Source: Paenibacillus ehimensis NBRC 15659 (GTDB taxonomy: Bacteria > Bacillota > Bacilli > Paenibacillales > NBRC-103111). From it: DNA of 40,810 bases. The position numbers and the translations under genes were made by a program. The stretch lies in contig NZ_BILX01000061.1 in the NCBI RefSeq assembly GCF_004000785.1, forward strand, positions 1 through 40,810, given 5' to 3'. The notes below the pieces were generated by a model. It did no database searches. It saw only the letters and a list, made by a program, of their open reading frames with translations, and was not told the DNA's origin. Positions 24,577 through 32,080 of the stretch are shown piece by piece (position 1 is the stretch's first letter; each line of letters begins with the position of its first letter).

Positions 24577-26703
24577 TTAACGTAACGCCTCCAATTCCCG
24601 CACCATTAGGCGCATCATTTCCTGAACGTCAGCGGCTGCGTTACCCGTACCGTTGTAGTTGAAAGTCACGTTCACCGTATTGGGTTGGGTGGACGACCGG
24701 CCGCTGCGGTACTCGTTCGCCTCGGTCCGTGTCTGCACGCGCTCATCTTTGTGAAGGCGCGCAACGTAACCGTCGTATGGAACACGGTCGAGGCCGCCGC
24801 TATGTCCCGGCACATTCGTTAAGGCGTCCGCATCAAGGCCGCCGATCTGGACGTTACCGAACGGCTTAAACGGGTCGATACCGGCCGGTTTTTCAGCGCC
24901 GCCGCTCATTAAAGGCCCCGCGCTCTGGCCGCCTGTGACCCGGTTCATGATACTATTCGGGTCCTTAACGATCTTCTCGTAATTCTTACGCTCAACTTTA
25001 ATAGACGCGCCCTGTGAAGCGATTACGCCCGCGCCGGCCCCCGCAACTACGCCGTAGATGCCGAACCGCGATCCGGCCGCCCCGCCCGCAATGGCCGCGT
25101 AAAGTGGGTGGTCTGCGAGCGCATTTTGCAAACCCTCGATAACGCCGTTCGCCAGCGCCTTACCCAACGATAGCGCGGTAGATACAAGCGGCTGACTGGC
25201 GGCTTCAACGCCGGCCGCTAACGTGCTGACTAGCGTTTCCGTCACGCTTTTTATCTGCGCGCCGCCTTCGCCTTTTAGCCATCCGCTGAAGCTCGATAGG
25301 ATATCGTCAATTACGAATCTTATTTTTCCCTCGGCCGTCAGGTTTTGAAACGCCGGATTATTTATGAAACGATCTTTAACGTACTCCTTCGCTTTACTGA
25401 CCATGCGTTCGACAGCAGCCGTAATCTTTGGTGTGTACTTCTCTACGAAACCTACGGCAGCAAGTGCGATTTTCTTGATAATCGGCAACACCGGCGTTAA
25501 AGCACTGATTTGCAAAGTTTCGACTGCGCCTTTAAACTGCTCGACCGCTCCGGCTGCATTATCCATTTTCTTCTTCGCAACCTCAAGTGCCGTGACTTCC
25601 GACATTTCCTTTCGGAACTTCTTCACACCGTCCGCTCCCGCTTTATAGAGGGTACTGGCCGCCTTTACGCCGTCTGTTCCGAAGATATCGAGAAACGTCG
25701 CCGTTCGCTGCTGCTCTGACATATTCTTGAAGGTTTCTTGCAACACTTCGGAGATGCCAGCCAAGTCCTTGATCTTTCCATTTTTGAAGAACTTATTCGC
25801 CTTACCTACGCCAATGCCGAGCTTATTAAATAATTCCGTTGCCTTCTCCGTCTGCGGCTGTAGGTACATTAACATCGATTTGAAACTTGTACCAGCGTCC
25901 GACCCGTTCTTCAAGCCATCATTTGACATTAGGCCAATCGCAGTGTTTACGTCACGAAACGAAAGGCCGATCATGTCCGCGACCCCACCAACAGATGCCA
26001 GCGCGAACCCTAAGCCCCGCACGTCCGTAGCAGCCGTATTCGCTGTTCCTGCGAGAATGTTCGACGCATCACTCGCAGAAAGTCCGTCCTTTTTGAACGC
26101 GTTTAACGACGTAGCCATAGTTTCCGCTGCCTCCGCGAGGTCAAGCCCGCCCGCTGTCGCCAAGTTTAACGCCGCCTCAAGTCCGCCCGCCTTAACGGTG
26201 GCCGGTTCGATGCCCGCTTTCAGCAACTCTTCGATACCCTGCGCAGCTTGAAGCGCTGAATATTTCGTCTTGGCGCCCATTTCGAGCGCGAGCGCGTTCA
26301 TCAGCTTCATTTCCTCGGCCGACGCGCCGGTTAGCGCCTGGATCGACGATAACTGCGCCTCGTAATCCATCGCACGTTTGAGGCCACCGAACGCCAGCCC
26401 GCCCGCTGCTACGCCGGCCGCCGCCACACCGAGCGCGGAGAATGCAGCCGCTGTTTTGCCGATCCTGCCGACCCAAGTACCCGCGCTACTCGACATCTTG
26501 GACAGACGCTGATTGACGTCTTCCACTTGCTTTGACGATTGACCGGCTGAGCGCGCTAACTTGCCTTGACTATCGCTAAGCTTCGTTGTCGCATCCGAAT
26601 ACATGCGCGTGGCCCGTTCGGTGCTCTTCACCTGACGCTCAACCTTTCGCATGGGCGCGGTCAACATGTCAATGAGTGAAATCTTGGCTTTTAGTTCAAA
26701 CAT
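24577..26703 (-). CDS. Phage tail tape-measure protein
   Basis: A 708-residue protein with all regions of a siphovirus or myovirus tape measure. There is an N-terminal coiled coil (1-80), a hydrophobic Ala/Gly stretch (about 88-110), and the tape-measure core (about 110-350) with the typical YEAQLSSIQALTGAS, ATDVRGLGFALASVGGVADM and GTSFKSMLMYL motifs. Further hydrophobic Ala/Gly segments (about 530-590) follow, and then a C-terminal PGHSGGLDRVPYDGYVARLHKDE signature. In tails it sets length and leaves first during DNA ejection. By the usual 1.5 angstrom per residue relation it would correspond to a tail of roughly 100 nm. The frame is intact. The preceding gene overlaps it by 8 bases. Confidence 0.93.
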   Translation of the reverse strand: MFELKAKISLIDMLTAPMRKVERQVKSTERATRMYSDATTKLSDSQGKLARSAGQSSKQVEDVNQRLSKMSSSAGTWVGRIGKTAAAFSALGVAAAGVAAGGLAFGGLKRAMDYEAQLSSIQALTGASAEEMKLMNALALEMGAKTKYSALQAAQGIEELLKAGIEPATVKAGGLEAALNLATAGGLDLAEAAETMATSLNAFKKDGLSASDASNILAGTANTAATDVRGLGFALASVGGVADMIGLSFRDVNTAIGLMSNDGLKNGSDAGTSFKSMLMYLQPQTEKATELFNKLGIGVGKANKFFKNGKIKDLAGISEVLQETFKNMSEQQRTATFLDIFGTDGVKAASTLYKAGADGVKKFRKEMSEVTALEVAKKKMDNAAGAVEQFKGAVETLQISALTPVLPIIKKIALAAVGFVEKYTPKITAAVERMVSKAKEYVKDRFINNPAFQNLTAEGKIRFVIDDILSSFSGWLKGEGGAQIKSVTETLVSTLAAGVEAASQPLVSTALSLGKALANGVIEGLQNALADHPLYAAIAGGAAGSRFGIYGVVAGAGAGVIASQGASIKVERKNYEKIVKDPNSIMNRVTGGQSAGPLMSGGAEKPAGIDPFKPFGNVQIGGLDADALTNVPGHSGGLDRVPYDGYVARLHKDERVQTRTEANEYRSGRSSTQPNTVNVTFNYNGTGNAAADVQEMMRLMVRELEALR

Positions 26704-26998
26704 CAGCCGTCACCTCGGTCATGATCCGCTCCCACTCGCGGCCATTAGTAAAAAGCCGCCGGTCTACGTCTGGGTCGTCAATGCCGGGCAGGTCCGCGAG
26801 TACGGCCGACATAAGAACGGCCGCCCTCCGTAAACGTGCGTCGTCGGACGTTGCCAGTTCGGCTATGGCCGCCCGGTTGCGTTCCGTCCGACGTTTAAAG
26901 TCTTCCGGATTGTATTCGCCAGCACGGGCGGCTTCGGCCAGTTCGACGGTTAACGCCATAAAGGCGCGGGCAATACGGTCAATTCTCTGTTTGTCCAT
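26696..26998 (-). CDS. Small helical protein before the tape measure
   Basis: A 100-residue, highly helical, charged protein that ends inside the tape-measure start. Its position corresponds to that of tail assembly chaperones, but no slippery sequence or second frame (the usual -1 frameshift pair) is seen. The ATG at 26998 has GGGGG 6 bases upstream; an in-frame start 36 bases earlier has no such site. Function unknown. Confidence 0.65.
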   Translation of the reverse strand: MDKQRIDRIARAFMALTVELAEAARAGEYNPEDFKRRTERNRAAIAELATSDDARLRRAAVLMSAVLADLPGIDDPDVDRRLFTNGREWERIMTEVTADV

Positions 26999-27049
26999 TT
27001 GCGTCCCCCTTACGAAATGAAAAAAAGAGGCCACGCGGGCCCCTTCGTC

Positions 27050-27322
27050 TTAAATCATTCTGCGCGGGAACCCACGGTAGGGTCCGCTCGCCTCGATCTT
27101 TATCTGCGTAAACGGAGGGACCCATTCGTCGAATATCTCTCCGGGCAGAAGTACCATGTCGTTAAAGAAGTAGTAGTCGGCCCCGCCCGGCGAGGTCCCT
27201 AACGAAAACTTCATCTCGCCGCTACCATCATTTGAAATACAAATCTGACTCCCAGGCTCTGAGAACTTTATCGTCTGGCTCCCTGTTCCACTAAAACCTC
27301 CGTAAGAGATGATATCCCTCAT
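27050..27322 (-). CDS. Small beta-rich protein, structural-type, unknown
   Basis: A 90-residue protein rich in Gly, Ser and aromatic residues with alternating hydrophobics, suggesting a compact beta sandwich (SEPGSQICISNDGSGEMKF, VLLPGEIFDEWVPPFTQI). Such small proteins in phages are often decoration, tail-tube or fibre-associated. Its start overlaps the previous stop as ATGA-type coupling. I do not recognise a family. Confidence 0.6.
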   Translation of the reverse strand: MRDIISYGGFSGTGSQTIKFSEPGSQICISNDGSGEMKFSLGTSPGGADYYFFNDMVLLPGEIFDEWVPPFTQIKIEASGPYRGFPRRMI

Positions 27323-27981
27323 TGGTCTGACTCCTCTGTAATCTCCTTACCATGCTCGCAGCTTCCGCGCCAAATAGTCCCCTGCCTTACTGCTCTGTCT
27401 ACTTCATTCGGGGAAATTCCGTAAATCTGCGGTCCGGACCGATCCGTAAACGAGACCTCCGCAAAGTAAGGGCTGTCGGTTTGGCTAAATAGGCTTGGGT
27501 TTGTCTGACGCACGGCCTCGTAATAATAAGCGGCCGCCTGCTTGCGGAAATGGTGATAACCGATTAGCGTTTGCAGATACGCGTACTTGGCGTCAGCGAT
27601 AGCCTTCAGTTTGTCAGCGTGGTTTTCTTCGAAAAATTGGACCGCTTCTTCCCGGCCGGTAACGACCGCCTGGCGGGCGAGTTCGCTAAGTTTCGACTGG
27701 CCGAGTTCAAAAGCCCGCCTCTTACGGTGCTCGGCCCCGCTAAGCTCAAGCGTCAGTTCGGCGACTCTCTTTCGCAGGTCTGTTTCTCGTCGCGTATTGG
27801 CCGGCGTAGGATTCTCGATCGCGGCGTCAGTAGCGGCGTCCAATTCCGCTTTAGCCCGCGCAAGTTCCGTCTGGATCTCGTTCGTACGTGCTTCAACACG
27901 CTCGGCGCTCTCGGTAACGCCACTTAGCGCTTCCTTATACGCCGCAATTGCTGCGGCCACTTTTTCGGGCAAATTTGTCAT
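27319..27981 (-). CDS. Coiled-coil protein, function unknown
   Basis: A 220-residue protein with long alpha-helical coiled coils from residue 5 to about 130, rich in Ala, Glu and Arg, and a short globular C-terminal part with QIYGISPNEVDRAVRQGTIWRGSC. The architecture resembles scaffolding or assembly proteins, but no family is recognised. It sits in the middle of the leftward operon and is coupled to the next gene. Confidence 0.6.
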   Translation of the reverse strand: MTNLPEKVAAAIAAYKEALSGVTESAERVEARTNEIQTELARAKAELDAATDAAIENPTPANTRRETDLRKRVAELTLELSGAEHRKRRAFELGQSKLSELARQAVVTGREEAVQFFEENHADKLKAIADAKYAYLQTLIGYHHFRKQAAAYYYEAVRQTNPSLFSQTDSPYFAEVSFTDRSGPQIYGISPNEVDRAVRQGTIWRGSCEHGKEITEESDQ

Positions 27982-27996
27982 AAATAGCGTAGTCTC

Positions 27997-28479
27997 CTAT
28001 CGGATTATTTTCGTGGGATTAAGTAGGACGCCGGCCCATAAGCGTAGCCGCCCGCTAATTGACCGCGCTTGCTCTAACGCGTCAACTGCGTCATCGAGCG
28101 CAGCGATTTCGTGCGGCGTCGCATCCTCATCCCGTTTAAAGGCGGCCAACTCGCACAAGTCAAACCGCCTCATCACTCGGCGGGTCGTCTGGCACAATGA
28201 CGGGTAAAGCGCGGCCGTTACGTCCAATAATTCGTAGCCGATCGCGTCCGCAACCGTTTCGTCAAGCAGGACATGCAATTGAATAACGCCCTCCTGCCGG
28301 GCCGCTTCACGTAACGCTCTCTGAAGCGCGACATGGCCGCAATAGTTACCGTCAAGGCGGCGTTCCCCGTGCGAGAGGTACACGCCGCGGGCTCTAACGG
28401 CCTCATGGTCAGCGAGAAGCCACGAAAAAGCCGCCCGCTGCTCATCCGCCGCACTTGCTACGTACAGGGAATAACGCAC
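27997..28479 (-). CDS. Protein of unknown function, possibly RNase H-like fold
   Basis: A 160-residue protein with a GTG start preceded by GGAGG 9 bases upstream. The first 90 residues show a strand-strand-strand-helix-strand pattern (RYSLYVAS, AFSWLLADHE, GVYLSHGERRL, ALQRALREAARQ, IQLHVLLDE) that resembles RNase H-like proteins, but the usual Asp and Glu catalytic residues are not in place. This is a fold guess only. The rest is helical with several Cys residues. Confidence 0.55.
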   Translation of the reverse strand: MRYSLYVASAADEQRAAFSWLLADHEAVRARGVYLSHGERRLDGNYCGHVALQRALREAARQEGVIQLHVLLDETVADAIGYELLDVTAALYPSLCQTTRRVMRRFDLCELAAFKRDEDATPHEIAALDDAVDALEQARSISGRLRLWAGVLLNPTKIIR

Positions 28480-28508
28480 TTATCAAAACCTCCCCTTCAT
28501 TCCCGGAT

Positions 28509-28805
28509 TCATTCGTAGCGGCTTCCCAACACGTCACGACGACGGAAGGACGCGAGGAGCCGCGCCTTATGAACGCAATAGGCCGCCGCGTCCTCCTTTC
28601 GCTTGCTGCCGTAGGCCCGCAGGTAAAGGCGGGCCAGCGCGTCAAGGTCAACGGGTTCTTTCGCGATATCGATACGTACGGTCTGGCCGCTGCCGTCGAC
28701 GTACGACCAACTCGTAACGCCTAAGTCCATGCCGGCCGCAGCCGCAACAACCGCGTCGTCCTTTTCGATAATCGTGTTACCTCTATCGTCTTGGTTCACT
28801 CTCAT
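28509..28805 (-). CDS. Small protein of unknown function
   Basis: A 98-residue protein with a strand-rich first half (TSWSYVDGSGQTVRIDI) and a basic helical second half (RLYLRAYGSKRKEDAAAYCVHKAR). GGGGG lies 8 bases before the ATG. It is part of the leftward operon between the 294-residue and 160-residue genes. Not recognised. Confidence 0.55.
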   Translation of the reverse strand: MRVNQDDRGNTIIEKDDAVVAAAAGMDLGVTSWSYVDGSGQTVRIDIAKEPVDLDALARLYLRAYGSKRKEDAAAYCVHKARLLASFRRRDVLGSRYE

Positions 28806-28817
28806 ACGGAGGACCCC

Positions 28818-29702
28818 CTATTCCCGGTCAAAGGGTGACGGTGGAATGATATACGGGTTGGTTTTGCCGACCGTACGCGCCGAGCCCGGTCCGCTGGGGC
28901 TGACGTACGGACTGGCCGGACGGTCCTGCATCGTCAGTACGTACTCAACCGCGGATTCCGTTTCCGTTTTCTGACCGGGCGCGACGTTGGCCGCCTCGGG
29001 GTTCTCCTCGAAATAACGGTCCGGATCGTTAAGCAGCGCGGCCACTTTCGGGCCCATCGCTTCCTTGGCGTGCTCAACAACTATAAGGCCGCAGAGACCT
29101 TTCGATAACATTGCGTCGGCCACGCCTAATAGTCTCTGAGCTTCGCGCGCCTCCTCCGTCAATTGAGCGCTGCGTACCGTATCAAATGCCCGCGTCAACT
29201 CCACGCGATATTTTCCGGCTTCCGGACCGGCCGACGAGAGGATCGGCGCGACGAGTTCCGAAAACTCCGACCGTACACGCTCCGCAAAAGCTGGCTCGTC
29301 GATCTCCGTAATAAATTGGCGGAGTGCGTCCGCGCCTTTCTTCGCCTCCGAAAGCAGAATCTCGGTTTTCAGGTCCGCTAATCTGCGCTCGAACCGCTCA
29401 GCCTTAACGGGGTCAGCGGCCGGGACCGCGCCGTGGACGATGTCCTCCGCGAGCTTCTTCGCCTTGGCGGCGTTGTCGCGATACTGGCGGGTTTCGTTAC
29501 GCATCATGTGCATTAATTCGCGCGTTTGGCGTTCTTCGAGTAGTTTTCGCATGGTTTCGTAGGCGTCGCCTCTGAAGGCGCGTTCGATTCGCGCTCTTTC
29601 GTCCTTAAACGGCTCGTGAAAAACGCGGTACTTGTATGTGATTCCGGATTCAACCTCGCGGGCTGCTTCGATGTGCTTTTTTAAGTCCGCTAGTTTACTC
29701 AT
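28818..29702 (-). CDS. Helical protein with Pro/Ser-rich tail, scaffold-like architecture
   Basis: A 294-residue protein. Residues 1-150 are strongly charged helices, residues 150-225 a mixed globular segment (LLGVADAMLSKGLCGLIVVEHAKEAM), and residues 255-294 a Pro/Ser/Gly-rich tail. The layout recalls phage scaffolding proteins or redirecting factors such as satellite Sid or CpmB proteins, but I see no sequence match. GGGG precedes the ATG. Function unknown. Confidence 0.6.
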   Translation of the reverse strand: MSKLADLKKHIEAAREVESGITYKYRVFHEPFKDERARIERAFRGDAYETMRKLLEERQTRELMHMMRNETRQYRDNAAKAKKLAEDIVHGAVPAADPVKAERFERRLADLKTEILLSEAKKGADALRQFITEIDEPAFAERVRSEFSELVAPILSSAGPEAGKYRVELTRAFDTVRSAQLTEEAREAQRLLGVADAMLSKGLCGLIVVEHAKEAMGPKVAALLNDPDRYFEENPEAANVAPGQKTETESAVEYVLTMQDRPASPYVSPSGPGSARTVGKTNPYIIPPSPFDRE

Positions 29703-29722
29703 TTAGATATCCCCTTTTTGGA

Positions 29723-30085
29723 TTAATTTTGTAGTTCTTCGATATTCACAGCGGCCGGCTTGCCGTTCTTGCCGTTAATGATTTCGTACGATACGCGCTC
29801 GCCCCAGGTTAACCGGTCGATGCCGGACCGTCGCAGCTCGGAAATGTGAACGAAGATATCGGCCCCGCCGCTGTCTGGTTGAATGAAACCGAAGCCGCGC
29901 TCGCTATACCACCGCATGACCGTGCCGTACTTCCTTCCCGCGCTTCCCACGCTCGGCGCTTTCGGCTTTTTCCGTTCCGTACGTTCCATGCGCGGTGATA
30001 CTCCAAGCGACGGCCCCAGCCATTCGATATCTTGGCCCGTTCCAGGCCCGCCTTCCCATGTCTTCGACTCCACAAATTCGTTCAT
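29723..30085 (-). CDS. Cold-shock-domain protein with N-terminal extension
   Basis: A 120-residue protein. Residues about 50-118 are a cold-shock domain: GTVMRWYSERGFGFIQPD carries RNP1-like KGFGFI and DIFVHISEL the RNP2 FVH motif. Residues 1-50 are an extra basic, Pro-rich extension not found in CspA-type proteins. Cold-shock domains bind single-stranded RNA or DNA; here it may act in transcription antitermination or translation of the operon. The ATG overlaps the previous stop (ATGA). Confidence 0.85.
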   Translation of the reverse strand: MNEFVESKTWEGGPGTGQDIEWLGPSLGVSPRMERTERKKPKAPSVGSAGRKYGTVMRWYSERGFGFIQPDSGGADIFVHISELRRSGIDRLTWGERVSYEIINGKNGKPAAVNIEELQN

Positions 30086-30270
30086 TCCGTACCCCTCCGT
30101 TTTGGTTTCATCTCTTTTTTCGCAAGCATCGGCGCAATAAACCGAATCCGTGCGTCCGATACGTCACCGCCGAATGTGATAATAAACTCCTTGCCGATAT
30201 TGGTATCAAGCATGTGCGCGAGCTTCTTATGGCCGTGGTCGATCGTTTCAATCCGGTTCACTTTGTACAT
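30082..30270 (-). CDS. Small basic protein, unknown
   Basis: A 62-residue protein; the ATG at 30270 is chosen because GGAGG lies 5 bases upstream. It overlaps the end of the 132-residue gene by 23 bases and is coupled to the cold-shock gene. Sequence is strand-rich then Lys/Arg-rich (APMLAKKEMKPKRRG). Not recognised. Confidence 0.5.
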   Translation of the reverse strand: MYKVNRIETIDHGHKKLAHMLDTNIGKEFIITFGGDVSDARIRFIAPMLAKKEMKPKRRGTE

Positions 30271-30646
30271 AATCGCCTCCAAATTGAACAGCCGTCTTAT
30301 CCGTTATCACATACGCGGTCGGCCACCTGCCCGCCTTAATCGCGTTATCCAACACGAAATAGACAACGCTGCGAATCTTTGCTTTTGTGACCCCGTGATT
30401 TTTCGTAGGAGAGTAGGCCCTACAAAACATAGTCCCAAGCCGCTCAATCAACGCCCAATATTTCGCCGGCTCCATTTTCGCGATATGCTCGGGCTTATTG
30501 GCGGTCGCGATGACAAAGTCGATTATCGTATCGAGGTACGCGTCGCTTTCTGGACTATCGATCAAATAAACATCGAACTTCAGCGGCCGCTTGCCTTCCG
30601 CATACTGGACGAAGGTAGAGCCGTCTTCGTAGTAAACCGTAACCAT
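30248..30646 (-). CDS. Protein of unknown function
   Basis: A 132-residue protein with an N-terminal strand pair (TVYYEDGSTFVQYAEGKRPL) and a helical remainder (PAKYWALIERLGTMFCRAY, KIRSVVYFVLDNAIKAGRW). AAGGA precedes the ATG. It lies in the leftward operon upstream of the cold-shock gene. I do not recognise the family. Confidence 0.55.
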   Translation of the reverse strand: MVTVYYEDGSTFVQYAEGKRPLKFDVYLIDSPESDAYLDTIIDFVIATANKPEHIAKMEPAKYWALIERLGTMFCRAYSPTKNHGVTKAKIRSVVYFVLDNAIKAGRWPTAYVITDKTAVQFGGDYVQSEPD

Positions 30647-30731
30647 TCCGTATCGTTCCTTACGTTGGCCTAGCAGTCTTGCCGTGGATTTTTCCTGCGT
30701 GTTGCCCAGGGATTAACGGCCCCCGTCGCCG

Positions 30732-30896
30732 TTATCGTTTTTGTTTCGCGACCACGAGTCGCAGATACCGACAATCGTCTGGCGGATCGCGCCATAGCTT
30801 ACAATGCGGGTCCGACTCGGTTACCAACGCCTCCATAAGCGCACACGTGGCGTCCGGCCGGAAAAATTCGCAATATGTCTTAGCTCGTTCTTTCAA
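30732..30896 (-). CDS. Small four-cysteine protein, TTG start overlapping the regulator stop
   Basis: A 54-residue frame starting with TTG at 30896, overlapping the stop of the preceding Xre gene (TTGA). Its four cysteines, in TYCEFF, ATCALM, PHCKLW and DDCRYL, could bind zinc. Reading frame, coupling and location in the operon support it, but it is short. Function unknown. Confidence 0.55.
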   Translation of the reverse strand: MKERAKTYCEFFRPDATCALMEALVTESDPHCKLWRDPPDDCRYLRLVVAKQKR

Positions 30897-31141
30897 GATG
30901 TCCCGCCGCCCCTTCCGCCTACCGAAAATTCGTCATAAAGCCGAAGGATTTCCGCTAATTTGACGGGCGTTAAATGAAGTTCCGAAACAAGGTGTCCGCG
31001 GATCGTCGGCGTCAAAGCCCGCTCGTTCTTCTCAATCCGGCAAAGGTGAGACTTGGAAACATGGAGCAAGGCCGCCATCTCCTCGAGCGTCAAACGGTAA
31101 ACCTTTCGAATCTTGCGCAGCACGTCGCTGTCGATCATCAT
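30893..31141 (-). CDS. Xre-family helix-turn-helix regulator
   Basis: An 82-residue DNA-binding protein: LTLEEMAALLHVSKSHLCRIEKNER is a Cro/CI-type helix-turn-helix, followed by LHLTPVKLAEILRLYDEF. The ATG at 31141 has GGGGG 8 bases upstream. It is the first gene of the leftward operon that runs to the TerS-like gene, and the 16-bp palindrome at 31159-31174 lies just before it. It may switch on, or repress, its own operon. Confidence 0.85.
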   Translation of the reverse strand: MMIDSDVLRKIRKVYRLTLEEMAALLHVSKSHLCRIEKNERALTPTIRGHLVSELHLTPVKLAEILRLYDEFSVGGRGGGTS

Positions 31142-31158
31142 GTCAGAGCCCCCTTTCA

Positions 31159-31174
31159 AGCAACATTTGTTGCT
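31159..31174. promoter_or_regulatory. Palindromic operator candidate AGCAACA-TT-TGTTGCT
   Basis: Two 7-base arms match perfectly around a TT centre, 17 bases upstream of the Xre gene start and just upstream of its ribosome site. This is a natural autoregulatory site. Confidence 0.6.
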
Positions 31175-31191
31175 GAATCCCTAAATAAAAC

Positions 31192-31227
31192 AAAAAATCC
31201 GGCCAAACCCTGACCGGGCTGCCGAAT
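31192..31227 (-). terminator. Terminator after the ATPase/zinc-finger pair
   Basis: ATTCGGC/GCCGGAT stem with a 17-base loop followed on the minus strand by TTTTT, directly after the stop at 31234. Confidence 0.6.
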
Positions 31228-31233
31228 CTTCTT

Positions 31234-32061
31234 CTAACTACAATATAAAATTATTCCACGAACTGACGACGCTTTTGTCCACTCCGTTCCAGTGCGGAGC
31301 CGCCCCTGCTCGTCGAAGATATGCGCAACGTCCGTTAAATTATACCGGACCACTTTTCCCGGCTTCTCTCGTTCCCTCTGTACGCTAAGACGATCGAAAT
31401 ACGCCACTTCCCGACTTGTCCGGCCGCGCCGCGTTCTCTTCCGGTAGTCCCTTCCGTCGGTCGCGACCCCATGAGCAGCCCCAAGCGGAGCCTCCCACGC
31501 TGTACTCCGGACTGCGGCGTATGTCTGCCGATAGTGATCGTACTCCTTAACGGGCAGATACGTTCCGTTTGCCTTCAGCCGCGCAGCCGCCGACTTCTGA
31601 TTATGCCGGCATTTTTCGCTGCAAAACTTGGACGGGCGCTTTGATCTCGGTAGGTAGACGGTATGGCAGCCCCACGCGGAGCATACCCGGCGTTTATCGC
31701 CCGCCGGCAGAACAGGCCGTTTGCCGACCGTCTCTTCGAGGTACACCCGTTCCAGCGCTTCCCACTCGCGGCGGGTTCTCGCGGCAATCGCCTCCCGGTT
31801 ACTGGCGCGCTCTATATTCTCACGGACGTAATCGATCCGGTCGGCCATCGTTTCGACCGCCTTCCAAAAACGGCTAAGTTCGACGCGCTTCGCCTTACCT
31901 TCGGGACAGTCGCGACGGTCGGCGGTAACAAGATCGCGGCGGCCAATCTGCGCCATATGCGACTCGATCGCGGCAGCGTATTCGTCCATAAGCTCGTGGA
32001 TACTGTAGAAATCGGCTTTAACCGTCCTATTTGCGAGGGATTCGAGAGCCGCAAGCGTCAC
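31234..32061 (-). CDS. Zinc-finger protein, candidate replication or DNA-binding factor
   Basis: A 275-residue protein. The GTG at 32061 is chosen because GGAGGAGG lies 10 bases upstream; an ATG 10 codons earlier has none. Residues about 125-165 contain a zinc finger, VCSAWGCHTVYLPR...KFCSEKCRHNQK, resembling the CGNR-type finger with a basic helix. The N-terminal half is helical; the C-terminal third is Arg-rich. It follows the ATPase gene with overlap, so the two probably act together on DNA. Confidence 0.65.
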   Translation of the reverse strand: MTLAALESLANRTVKADFYSIHELMDEYAAAIESHMAQIGRRDLVTADRRDCPEGKAKRVELSRFWKAVETMADRIDYVRENIERASNREAIAARTRREWEALERVYLEETVGKRPVLPAGDKRRVCSAWGCHTVYLPRSKRPSKFCSEKCRHNQKSAAARLKANGTYLPVKEYDHYRQTYAAVRSTAWEAPLGAAHGVATDGRDYRKRTRRGRTSREVAYFDRLSVQREREKPGKVVRYNLTDVAHIFDEQGRLRTGTEWTKASSVRGIILYCS

Positions 32062-32080
32062 CAGGCACGCACCTCCTCCG

